Positions 1-7,061 of a stretch of DNA of 14,157 nucleotides are shown here, piece after piece; within the stretch, counting starts at the first letter, position 1, and the number at the start of each line of letters is the position of its first letter. A program made the translations under genes and the position numbers. The stretch covers positions 1 to 14,157 of the forward strand of contig CALCHD010000012.1 in assembly GCA_937901105.1 (NCBI GenBank), written 5' to 3'. The notes beneath the pieces are model-generated. The model searched no databases, was not told the origin of the DNA, and saw only the letters and a program-made list of their open reading frames with translations. Origin of the DNA: an uncultured Bacteroidales bacterium (GTDB lineage: Bacteria; Bacteroidota; Bacteroidia; Bacteroidales; UBA932).

Positions 1-1276
1 CGATAAGAGGAATGACAGGAAGGTTGAAGTGTCTTGCAAAAGCATAGTCACGGCTGTCGTGTGCAGGAACTGCCATGATGGCACCCGTACCGTAACCTGC
101 AAGAACATACTCTGAAACCCATACAGGAACCTGCTCTCCTGTGAACGGATTCACGGCATATGAACCGGTAAATACTCCTGTAACCTTTCTGGTCTCTGCC
201 ATTCTCTCGCGCTCGGTCTTTTTCTTTGCCTCAAGAAGGTAAGCCTCAACAGACTCTTTCTGCCCTTTGGTAGTAAGTTTTGCAACCCACTCGCTCTCTG
301 GAGCAAGAACCATGAAGGTAACTCCGAACACTGTATCTGCACGGGTGGTGAAGATAGTCATGTCATACTCTGCACTCTCACCCTCTGCAGGATCTGTATT
401 GGACACTTTGAATACCATCTCTGCACCCTGTGACTTTCCAATCCAGTTCTTCTGCATCTCCTTAAGTGCATCGGTCCACTCAAGCTCTTCCATATCAGCT
501 AAAAGCCTCTCTGCATATGCAGAAACTCTCAACTGCCACTGTTTCATCATTTTCTGCTCAACAGGATGGCCTCCACGTACAGAAAGTCCCTCCTTAACCT
601 CGTCGTTTGCAAGCACAGTACCCAAAGCAGGACACCAGTTCACTGCTGTCTCACCCTGGTATGCAATTCTGTACTGCATAAGGATATTGCTCTTCTCAAT
701 CTCTGAATATGAAGCCCACTGCTCTGCTGTAAAAGCTGGGACATCTCCGCAAGCTGCATCTACATTGGCATTTCCCTCTGCTGCAAAAACCTCCTCAAGC
801 TCCGAAATAGGGCAGGCCTTTGCAACTTTGTTGTTGTAGTATGAACCGAACATCTTGAGGAATGCCCACTGTGTCCATTTGTAATATCCGGGATCACATG
901 TCCTGATCTCCCTGTCCCAATCGTAAGAGAAGCCAATACGGTCCATCTGCTCACGGTATCTGCTGATATTCTTCTCGGTGGTTGTAGCCGGATGCTGGCC
1001 GGTCTGGATTGCATACTGCTCCGCTGGAAGGCCAAATGCATCATAACCCATAGGATGAAGTACATTGAATCCCTTCAGTCTCTTGTAGCGGCTGTATATA
1101 TCACTTGCAATGTAGCCTAGAGGATGGCCCACATGCAATCCCGCTCCAGAAGGATACGGGAACATATCCAATACGTAATATTTTGGTTTTGAGGAGTCTG
1201 CCTCTACCTTAAAGGTATGGTTCTTTGCCCAGAACTCCTGCCATTTCTTCTCAATGTCTAAAAAATTGTACTCCAT
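1..1276 (-). CDS. leuS: Leucyl-tRNA synthetase, N-terminal 425 residues (C-terminus beyond left edge)
   Basis: Cytoplasmic class I aminoacyl-tRNA synthetase that charges tRNA-Leu and edits mischarged products. The frame opens at the ATG at 1276-1274 (MEYNFLDIEK) and stays open to the left edge without a stop. The class I HIGH-type motif is HVGH at residues 48-51, preceded by DMFPYPSG and followed by HPMGYDAFGLPAEQYA, a typical LeuS N-terminal core. The CP1 editing domain shows the threonine-rich stretch TIFTTRADTVFG (307-318) and GTGAIMAVPAHDSRD (396-410), whose first Asp after His matches the editing-site Asp of LeuS. The KMSKS loop and anticodon-binding domain lie outside the window; Bacteroidota LeuS is usually somewhat over 900 residues, so a little under half is seen. 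It follows the M28 gene on the same strand after 45 bp. Nothing suggests that the visible part is damaged. Confidence 0.97.
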   Translation of the reverse strand, partial: MEYNFLDIEKKWQEFWAKNHTFKVEADSSKPKYYVLDMFPYPSGAGLHVGHPLGYIASDIYSRYKRLKGFNVLHPMGYDAFGLPAEQYAIQTGQHPATTTEKNISRYREQMDRIGFSYDWDREIRTCDPGYYKWTQWAFLKMFGSYYNNKVAKACPISELEEVFAAEGNANVDAACGDVPAFTAEQWASYSEIEKSNILMQYRIAYQGETAVNWCPALGTVLANDEVKEGLSVRGGHPVEQKMMKQWQLRVSAYAERLLADMEELEWTDALKEMQKNWIGKSQGAEMVFKVSNTDPAEGESAEYDMTIFTTRADTVFGVTFMVLAPESEWVAKLTTKGQKESVEAYLLEAKKKTERERMAETRKVTGVFTGSYAVNPFTGEQVPVWVSEYVLAGYGTGAIMAVPAHDSRDYAFARHFNLPVIPLI

Positions 1277-1301
1277 TTTCAGATTGTATTTGTTCAACCC
1301 G

Positions 1302-1309
1302 CAAATGTA
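1302..1309 (-). promoter_or_regulatory. Possible -7 promoter element before leuS
   Basis: On the minus strand the sequence TACATTTG matches the Bacteroides -7 consensus TAnnTTTG and ends about 25 nt before the leuS start codon, in the gap after the M28 gene. No clear TTTG is seen at the -33 position, so this is only a half match. It could let leuS be transcribed independently of the genes upstream. Confidence 0.35.
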
Positions 1310-1321
1310 GTACAATTTTGC

Positions 1322-2650
1322 TTATTTCTTTATTTTAAATGAGGCAGATTTTGCAAGTTTAAACTCAACAGGAACAGAAATTTTCACGCTCACAGGCTTG
1401 CCACCTACAGTTGCCGGCTTCCATTTTGGTGAAGCAGATACAACTTTCATTACCTGCGCATCAATCTCGTCATCCAGGCCGCTTGTAACAGCCACATCCT
1501 TAACCTTTCCCTTCTCATCCACCACAAACTCCGCAATTACAGTTCCCCGTATGCCGTTACGTACAGCACTGTCGGGATACTTGATATACTCATATACCCA
1601 TTTCTCAAGGAACTTTTCAATTCCCCCATGCATGAAAGTGGCCATCTTATCAACAGTTACAGGGCTGTATATCACCTCTTTCCCCTTCTGCTGCGGCTGT
1701 TGCATAGGGTTCATGGCAATTCTTGCATCCCTGTCGGAAAGCTCAAGCGCCATTGAATACACGTACTCTGCAAGACGGGCCATCTGGCTGTAGTCAAGCT
1801 TGTCGGGAGTATCCCTTACGGTACGGTAATCCCTGTGCACACCGGAAGTGAACATGACAGAAGGGATCCCCTTCTCATAGAAATTCCTGTGGTCGGAAGG
1901 GAAATAGTCTGTATAGGTCTGTTCAGGTGCAATGCTCAATGCTCTTCCCGACAATTTGTTGGCAATGGCTGTCATCTCTCTGTTCAACCCTGCAACAAAC
2001 ACCTGCATAGAATTGTCACGGCCGCTTCTTCCTACCATATCCAGGTTGATCATGGCAACAATGTTCTCCACTTCCCCAAATGAACGGTTCAGGAAATACC
2101 AGCTCCCGGCCATTCCAAGCTCATTGGACCCGAAAAATGCAAAGATTACTGACCTGCGGAACATAAAATGACCGGATGACACCATTTTGGCAACCTCCAG
2201 TACTGTGGCAACGCCGGAAGCATTGTCATCTGCTCCTGGGAAAACCATATTTTCACTCTCTCCGTTCCTGTTTATTGCAGCAGCCCCCAGATGATCATAA
2301 TGGGCACCTATAAGGATATACTCATTCTTGAGCTTTGGATCATACCCTTCAACTATTCCTATCACATTCCTGGAATGAAGTGTATCAGGCTGCTGGGCAA
2401 TGAAGAAGTCATCACCCTCCACGGGCGAAAGCATTACAGCCCCTGCCTCCTGCAGCTTGCTGTACAGATACGCTGCAACCTCCTTCTCCTGCTCTGTTCC
2501 GGCCCCCCTGCCCATTCTCTGCGGAGAGGCCAGCCAGGCCACATTCTCCTTCATTGCCGCCTCCATAGCGTCTATATCCTGTCCATATGCTATTGTGCCG
2601 CACATTACTGCCGCCACAAAGGCTATAACTTTAAATAATCTTTTCATCAC
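1322..2650 (-). CDS. Exported M28-family peptidase-like protein with C-terminal TonB domain; catalytic Glu replaced
   Basis: 442 residues. A signal peptide (MMKRLFKVIAF to about AYG, residue 23) predicts export to the periplasm; there is no lipobox. The M28 di-zinc aminopeptidase fold spans about residues 95-305, and the five expected zinc ligands are visible: H117 (GAHYDHLG), D142 (PGADDNASG), E177 (SNELGMAGS), D204 (NLDMVGR) and H254 (SDHRNF). M28 enzymes normally have two adjacent glutamates at the third site, the first being the general base and the second a zinc ligand. Here the first is N176, so hydrolysis may be weak or absent. Residues 340-432 resemble the TonB C-terminal domain (YPDSAVRNGIRGTV, then WKPATVGGKPV), but no TonB-like N-terminal membrane anchor or Pro-rich linker is present. 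The gene lies between gcvT and leuS on the same strand. The fold assignment is firm; activity and substrate are not. Confidence 0.9.
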   Translation of the reverse strand: MMKRLFKVIAFVAAVMCGTIAYGQDIDAMEAAMKENVAWLASPQRMGRGAGTEQEKEVAAYLYSKLQEAGAVMLSPVEGDDFFIAQQPDTLHSRNVIGIVEGYDPKLKNEYILIGAHYDHLGAAAINRNGESENMVFPGADDNASGVATVLEVAKMVSSGHFMFRRSVIFAFFGSNELGMAGSWYFLNRSFGEVENIVAMINLDMVGRSGRDNSMQVFVAGLNREMTAIANKLSGRALSIAPEQTYTDYFPSDHRNFYEKGIPSVMFTSGVHRDYRTVRDTPDKLDYSQMARLAEYVYSMALELSDRDARIAMNPMQQPQQKGKEVIYSPVTVDKMATFMHGGIEKFLEKWVYEYIKYPDSAVRNGIRGTVIAEFVVDEKGKVKDVAVTSGLDDEIDAQVMKVVSASPKWKPATVGGKPVSVKISVPVEFKLAKSASFKIKK

Positions 2651-2750
2651 AGATCCATATTCTATTTAAACAATAAAGAGGAGGGCGCCCCAACAAGGTA
2701 ATTCCCCTTTTGAGCCCCCCTCCCTGTACGGTGCAAAAACCTTGCCTTTT

Positions 2751-3854
2751 TTATTTGAAGAAAGGCGGTTTTACAACAACTGCCTTAAGCAGCTTCTCTC
2801 TCACCTTAATGTAAATCTCCGAACCCAATTTGTAGTATGGAGCAGCAGCATAAGCCAAACCTACAGCTTTTCCGCAAGTAGGGCCCATTGTTCCTGAAGT
2901 TACAACTCCAATTACGTTACCCTCTGCATCACACACCTCATAGCCGTGACGTGGAACACCTCTGTCTACAAGCTCAAAGCCGCAAAGTCTTCTGGTAAGG
3001 CCCTCTGCTTTCTGCTTAAGCATATAGTCCTTGTCAATGAAATCACCTTTTACATCGTTGAACTTGGTAATCCATGCCAAGTTTGCCTCAAGAGGTGAAG
3101 TTGTGTCATCAATGTCATTGCCATATAGGCAGAAGCCAGCCTCAAGCCTCAAGGTGTCTCGTGCGCCAAGGCCGATAGGACGGATTCCCTCCGGTGCACC
3201 TGCTTCAAATATTGCTTTCCATAGCTGGTCCGCATCCTCGTTTGCAACGTATACCTCACATCCGCCTGAACCTGTATATCCGGTTGTTGAGAAGATTGCA
3301 TCCTTGATGCCGCCTACTGTACATTTCTTGAATGTATAGTACTCCATATCCTCAACTGGAGCATCACAGATTCTCTGCATAACCTTAAGGGCATTAGGAC
3401 CCTGGATAGCAAGCTGGCAGATCTCGTCCGAAGCATTGTAAAGCTCTTTGCCTGGAGTGATGTTGAATTTAGGGGCGATAGCGCAAAGGTGCTCCCAGTC
3501 CTTGTCAATATTTGCAGCGTTCACTACAAGGAAGTAGGTCTCGCTATCAATGCAGTATACAAGAAGGTCATCTACAATACCGCCTTTTCCGTTAGGGAAG
3601 CATGAGTACTGAACTTTGCCCGGCACCAATACAGAAACATCGTTTGAAGTTACATACTGGCAGAATGCCAATGCGTTAGGGCCTTTAACCCAGAACTCTC
3701 CCATATGGGAAACGTCAAATACACCAACGTTGTTTCTTACAGCGTTGTGCTCATCCTTAATGCCCACATACTCGATAGGCATGTTATACCCTGCGAAAGG
3801 GACCATTTTAGCACCCAAATCAATATGTTTTTGGGTAAATGCTGTTGTTTTCAT
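2751..3854 (-). CDS. gcvT: Aminomethyltransferase, glycine cleavage system T-protein
   Basis: Transfers the methylene group from the aminomethyl-lipoyl arm of H-protein to tetrahydrofolate, releasing ammonia; cytoplasmic. The 367 residues match the usual full length (about 360-375). Family motifs run in order: FAGYNMPIEY (20-29), FDVSHMGEF (46-54), the folate-site GGIVDDLLVY (91-100) with the conserved Asp pair 95-96, VNAANIDKDW (111-120), GYTG (192-195), ARDTLRLEAG (231-240) followed by LYGNDID, and the C-terminal barrel with RGVPRHGYEV and VTSGTMGP. The residue after GYTG is Ser (S196), where many T-proteins have Glu; this may be lineage variation. No gcvH or gcvP is in the window, so the rest of the complex is encoded elsewhere. 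It starts 41 bp after the SPOR-domain lipoprotein gene. Confidence 0.97.
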   Translation of the reverse strand: MKTTAFTQKHIDLGAKMVPFAGYNMPIEYVGIKDEHNAVRNNVGVFDVSHMGEFWVKGPNALAFCQYVTSNDVSVLVPGKVQYSCFPNGKGGIVDDLLVYCIDSETYFLVVNAANIDKDWEHLCAIAPKFNITPGKELYNASDEICQLAIQGPNALKVMQRICDAPVEDMEYYTFKKCTVGGIKDAIFSTTGYTGSGGCEVYVANEDADQLWKAIFEAGAPEGIRPIGLGARDTLRLEAGFCLYGNDIDDTTSPLEANLAWITKFNDVKGDFIDKDYMLKQKAEGLTRRLCGFELVDRGVPRHGYEVCDAEGNVIGVVTSGTMGPTCGKAVGLAYAAAPYYKLGSEIYIKVREKLLKAVVVKPPFFK

Positions 3855-3895
3855 CTGTCTTTAAGTGTTATATTTAATTTAATATTGCTCTCCAA

Positions 3896-4381
3896 TTAAT
3901 TCTGCACATGCAGGTTCTGACGTGCACTGTATACCCACACATCATAAGGGCACTCCTCCTTCTCTTCAATGCCATGCATCAGCTTCACAGCCTCCGGCAA
4001 TGTCTCCATCTGCCCCAACGAAACCATCATATATCCGTTCTTCAGCGGTATCTGTACAGGGCTGTATCCCTGTTTCTTCACAAATTCCACAAGCTGCTCC
4101 GCATTCCTGTACTCCTTGAACGACCCAATTATTACATGGTATCCGCCAATTTCAGGCTTCTTTTCCGCCTCCTGCGCCCTCCTTATAGAGTCCTCCACAA
4201 AAGCAGCCCTCTGCTGCTGCAGGATCTCCTGCTGCTGTCTGGCCTGCAGCTCTTCCTTCATTAGTGCTATATCCTCTGATGTAGGCATGCCAAGTGCACC
4301 CCTCACCATATCGCACCCCTGAAGCACGCACAGAATGCACAGAGCCATAGCCACATATTTGAACCTCTTAATATTTCTCAT
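3896..4381 (-). CDS. SPOR-domain lipoprotein
   Basis: 161 residues from the ATG at 4381-4379. A basic n-region (MRNIKRFKYV) and hydrophobic stretch end in the lipobox LQGC with lipidated Cys at residue 23, so it should be a membrane lipoprotein facing the periplasm. Residues about 35-75 are rich in Gln, Glu, Arg and Ala and look helical or coiled coil. Residues about 78-152 resemble a SPOR domain (GGYHVIIGSFKEYRNAEQLV, then GYMMVSLGQM, then YDVWVY), a fold that binds denuded peptidoglycan glycans, often at division sites. The frame extends upstream to an ATG at 4471, but that would add 30 residues before the lipoprotein signal and run through the -7/-33 promoter match at 4405-4435, so the internal start is preferred. 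The exact role, division or envelope maintenance, is not shown. Confidence 0.88.
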   Translation of the reverse strand: MRNIKRFKYVAMALCILCVLQGCDMVRGALGMPTSEDIALMKEELQARQQQEILQQQRAAFVEDSIRRAQEAEKKPEIGGYHVIIGSFKEYRNAEQLVEFVKKQGYSPVQIPLKNGYMMVSLGQMETLPEAVKLMHGIEEKEECPYDVWVYSARQNLHVQN

Positions 4382-4404
4382 ATTGTACAAAGACAAGCTT
4401 CTTA

Positions 4405-4435
4405 CAAAAATATGAAATAATGGGGCAACAGCAAA
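4405..4435 (-). promoter_or_regulatory. Promoter for the SPOR lipoprotein gene
   Basis: On the minus strand TTTG (4435-4432) is followed after 19 nt by TATTTTTG (4412-4405), matching the Bacteroides primary promoter pattern of a TTTG -33 box and TAnnTTTG -7 box. The predicted transcript start would lie shortly before the ATG at 4381, giving a short leader. This supports the shorter reading frame. Confidence 0.6.
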
Positions 4436-4438
4436 AAA

Positions 4439-4456
4439 AAATGTATATTTACATTT
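4439..4456. repeat. Perfect 7-bp inverted repeat in divergent promoter region
   Basis: AAATGTA (4439-4445) and TACATTT (4450-4456) are exact reverse complements separated by TATT. The right arm supplies most of the rightward -7 element, and the left arm lies directly upstream of the leftward -33 box. The placement is what an operator shared by both directions would look like, but AT-rich dyads also occur by chance. Confidence 0.45.
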
Positions 4457-4457
4457 G
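4450..4457 (+). promoter_or_regulatory. Possible -7 promoter element for the DUF389-capA-phoH operon
   Basis: TACATTTG matches TAnnTTTG and ends 23 nt before the ATG at 4481, a usual leader length for this group. No good TTTG -33 box lies about 20 nt upstream, where the sequence is mostly an A-run, so the promoter may be weak or need an activator. Confidence 0.4.
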
Positions 4458-4480
4458 GAACCATTTTTCATGAGACAGGT

Positions 4481-5836
4481 ATGAGATTAATTGAAAGAAT
4501 CAAGCACATTACCAGAATAGCAGACCATATAGACATAGCATCCGCACAGGCTGCCATTATCTCAAACGTGGCATTCAGAGGCCCCAACGTATGGATTCTT
4601 GCAGTTGCCATTATCATTGCAAGTGTTGGACTGAACGTCAACTCCATACCTGTGATAATTGGAGCTATGCTCATTTCCCCACTGATGGGCCCAATAATGG
4701 GAATAGGCCTGGCATTGGGAATAAATGACACTGCACTCCTAAAGAAGTCATTTACCAACCTGCTCCTTATGACAGGCATAAGCATAATGGCCTCTACAAT
4801 GTTCTTTGTATTGAGCCCGCTGTCTCTGGAAGAGCCTACAGAGCTCCTTGCAAGGACAAATCCTACCATATACGATGTATTTATTGCACTGTTTGGCGGA
4901 TTTGCAGTGATTTTTGAAATATGCAGGAAAGAGAAAGGGACAGTAATAGCAGGAGCTGCCATTGCAACAGCCCTTATGCCACCCCTCTGTACTGCCGGCT
5001 ACGGCATTGCAACCGGAAGCTTCGCCTACTTCATTGGCGCCTGCTACCTTTACTTCATAAACTCTGTATTCATTGCACTTGCCACATTCCTTACCGTAAG
5101 GGCCCTTCATTTTCCGTTTGTTCATTTCTCGGATCCCGAAAAGCAGAGGAAAGTGCACCACATTATTACAGCTTTTACTATAATCCTCATCCTGCCAAGC
5201 ATCTGGTCTGCATTTGTAGTAATAAAGGAGAACAACTTCAACCAGCTTGCAAAGGAGTTTGTAAAGCAGAACAAAAACATGGGCAGCAGCTATATCTATG
5301 ACTACCACACCATACATTCTGCCCGCAAGCCATCTGTAATATCAATTTCAATTGCCGGCGAATCCCTTTCGGAGCAGGACATTGAGCAATTGAAGCGCAA
5401 AGTTGAATCATTAGGGCTCACCCAGGAGCAGCTGGAGATAAACCAGTCAAGCACATACATCTCCCAGCAGTCTTCAGACAAGGAGGTGATAAAGGGGATA
5501 TTTGAGCAGAACGAGCAGGAGATACAGAAAAGGGAAAGGCTCATTGCCCAGATGGAGGAGCAGCTAAAGGAGTATAACAGCAAAAAATTCCCAAGCAGGC
5601 AGATTGCCAAGGAGATATTGGCACAATACCCTCACATGACCTCACTGACACTTGCCCGTGGAGATTACATTGAGAGTACAGCACTGAATGCCGGAACAGT
5701 TTCTGAACCGGCCGAAAAAGTTCTGGCAATAATCAGAGCAACAGAATCTGTAAGCGAAGAAGAAATTTCAAAGCTGGAGCACTGGCTTGCAATAAGGCTT
5801 GAGGTAAGTGAGGTGGAGATTATTGTAGGGGAGTAA
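4481..5836 (+). CDS. DUF389 family integral membrane protein
   Basis: 451 residues. The N-terminal half is strongly hydrophobic, with roughly six or seven membrane segments (about 37-50, 56-80, 92-113, 131-147, 154-176, 182-206, 228-248). It contains the conserved DUF389 cores NSIPVIIGAMLISPLMGPIMG (starting at residue 54) and AGAAIATALMPPLCTAGYGIA (starting at 157). Their Gly/Pro-rich helices look like transporter or channel elements, but the family has no established function that I know of. The C-terminal half is soluble: residues about 335-368 are Glu/Gln/Lys-rich and predicted coiled coil, flanked by two segments of similar character (ISISIAGESLSEQDIEQLKRKV and a later VSEEEISKLEHWL segment) that could be alpha/beta subdomains. 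The ATG at 4481 follows a -7-like motif. It is the first gene of a tight plus-strand trio, with capA-like starting 4 bp after its stop. Function is not inferred. Confidence 0.9.
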   Translation: MRLIERIKHITRIADHIDIASAQAAIISNVAFRGPNVWILAVAIIIASVGLNVNSIPVIIGAMLISPLMGPIMGIGLALGINDTALLKKSFTNLLLMTGISIMASTMFFVLSPLSLEEPTELLARTNPTIYDVFIALFGGFAVIFEICRKEKGTVIAGAAIATALMPPLCTAGYGIATGSFAYFIGACYLYFINSVFIALATFLTVRALHFPFVHFSDPEKQRKVHHIITAFTIILILPSIWSAFVVIKENNFNQLAKEFVKQNKNMGSSYIYDYHTIHSARKPSVISISIAGESLSEQDIEQLKRKVESLGLTQEQLEINQSSTYISQQSSDKEVIKGIFEQNEQEIQKRERLIAQMEEQLKEYNSKKFPSRQIAKEILAQYPHMTSLTLARGDYIESTALNAGTVSEPAEKVLAIIRATESVSEEEISKLEHWLAIRLEVSEVEIIVGE

Positions 5837-5840
5837 CAGG

Positions 5841-7052
5841 ATGAAGAAAATTCTTACAGTATTCATTGCTGCATTGCTGCTGCTGACGGCAATGGAAGGA
5901 GACGGCAGGAGCAAGAAAAAGAGGCCTGCTGCAGCTGTCTCCATAGATATACCCTACGCTCCTCCACCTGAATGGAAAATTACCCCTTCTGCAGACTTAT
6001 GGCCCAAAAAGTTCATAAGCCTTTATGACACCATAAGCATCACCTTCATTGGTGATGTAATGCAGCATGGCAAGCAAATTAAAGATGCCCTTATTCCGGG
6101 TGAAGACCCGCACTCTGCATCCTCATACCAGTATGATTATGCATTCAAATATATAGAGGAGAGGCTGCAGGCGGCAGACCTTGCAGTGGCAAATATGGAG
6201 TTCCCCCTAGGCATTACCCCTTATAGCGGATACCCTTTGTTCTCTGCCCCTGAATCTATCCTTTACCAGGCACAGGAAAGCGGCTTGGATCTATTCCTGC
6301 TGGCCAACAACCATCTTTTTGACAAGGGTAAAAGGGGATTCCTTAAAACTCTTGATGTTTATGAACAGGCAGGCGCAAAATATACCGGCGCATACAGGAG
6401 CAGGGAACAGGAGGAGGAAGAAAATCCTGTTTTCTACAACATTAAAGGGATAAGGGTGGCTTTCATAAATTTCACCTATGGCACAAACGGCATGCCCGTA
6501 CCGGCACCATGCACAATCAGCCTTATGGACAGCACCCATGTAAAGGAGTGTATAGCCAGGGCAAAAAATAAAGGTGCAGATATCATCATCTGCCTGCCTC
6601 ACTGGGGCGAGGAGTATCAGTTAAGGCCTAATGTCCACCAGCGCAGATGGGCGCAGATGCTGTTCAGGGAGGGGGCTGACATCATTATAGGAAGCCATCC
6701 CCATGTGCCGCAGTCGGGAGAATACTCTTCCAGCAAGGCTGTCTTCTACTCGCTGGGAAACTATATAAGCAACCAGACAACTCCAGACTATACCCAGCTG
6801 GAACTGATGGTTACAATGCGGATAGAGAAAAATTCACATACAGGGGAGACAAGGCTTCTCCCTCCTCTTGTTGAGTACCTGTGGTGCTTCAAGAAAGGGG
6901 AGTTTGCCCCTCACTATACCGTTGTACCTATTGAAGATATTATCGGGAAGAGTATTGAAGGGATAAATGAGTACCAGCAGGAAAGGATGGAGAGGACATA
7001 CAGGAATTTCCTTGAGAAGGGGCTGATTAAAGAGAATGAATCATTAAAATAA
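5841..7052 (+). CDS. Exported CapA family protein (metallophosphatase-like)
   Basis: 403 residues. An N-terminal hydrophobic signal (MKKILTVFIAALLLLTAM) is followed by a basic stretch. The CapA/PgsA-type calcineurin-like fold shows its usual motifs in order: ITFIGDVMQHG (67-77), ADLAVANMEFPLG (112-124), LANNHLFDKG (154-163), CLPHWGEEY (251-259), IIGSHPHVPQ (282-291) and VFYSLGNYIS (301-310). The Asp, Asn and His residues in these motifs are those expected to bind metal. The family is named for poly-gamma-glutamate capsule proteins CapA/PgsA, but most members outside Bacillus lack capB/capC partners, and none is here, so a capsule role is not supported. Domain and length are complete. It sits 4 bp after the DUF389 gene and 9 bp before the PhoH-like gene. 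Lack of a lipobox suggests a periplasmic or membrane-tethered protein. Confidence 0.92.
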   Translation: MKKILTVFIAALLLLTAMEGDGRSKKKRPAAAVSIDIPYAPPPEWKITPSADLWPKKFISLYDTISITFIGDVMQHGKQIKDALIPGEDPHSASSYQYDYAFKYIEERLQAADLAVANMEFPLGITPYSGYPLFSAPESILYQAQESGLDLFLLANNHLFDKGKRGFLKTLDVYEQAGAKYTGAYRSREQEEEENPVFYNIKGIRVAFINFTYGTNGMPVPAPCTISLMDSTHVKECIARAKNKGADIIICLPHWGEEYQLRPNVHQRRWAQMLFREGADIIIGSHPHVPQSGEYSSSKAVFYSLGNYISNQTTPDYTQLELMVTMRIEKNSHTGETRLLPPLVEYLWCFKKGEFAPHYTVVPIEDIIGKSIEGINEYQQERMERTYRNFLEKGLIKENESLK

Positions 7053-7061
7053 CAGAAAGAT

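Noticed and set aside
267..839. Open frame of 190 codons on the plus strand
   Set aside because: It lies wholly opposite leuS, which has unmistakable family motifs; the translation is Ser-rich without any recognisable domain.
2651..2750. G/C-rich runs between gcvT and the M28 gene, as a possible terminator or riboswitch
   Set aside because: CAAGGT/ACCTTG and GGAGGG/CCCTCC can pair only across long loops and no T-run follows closely. No glycine riboswitch-like layout was recognised, and the region is downstream of gcvT rather than upstream.
4382..4471. Longer N-terminus for the SPOR lipoprotein (start at 4471)
   Set aside because: It would add 30 residues before a complete lipoprotein signal and place the start upstream of the best promoter match in the region.
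4468..5317. Two long minus-strand open frames (about 164 and 189 codons) opposite the DUF389 gene
   Set aside because: The plus-strand frame has conserved DUF389 motifs throughout; the antisense frames mirror its codon pattern and have no family resemblance.
5841..7052. Capsule biosynthesis locus suggested by the CapA-type protein
   Set aside because: No capB, capC or other polymer synthesis gene is present, and CapA-family proteins are common in genomes without such capsules.
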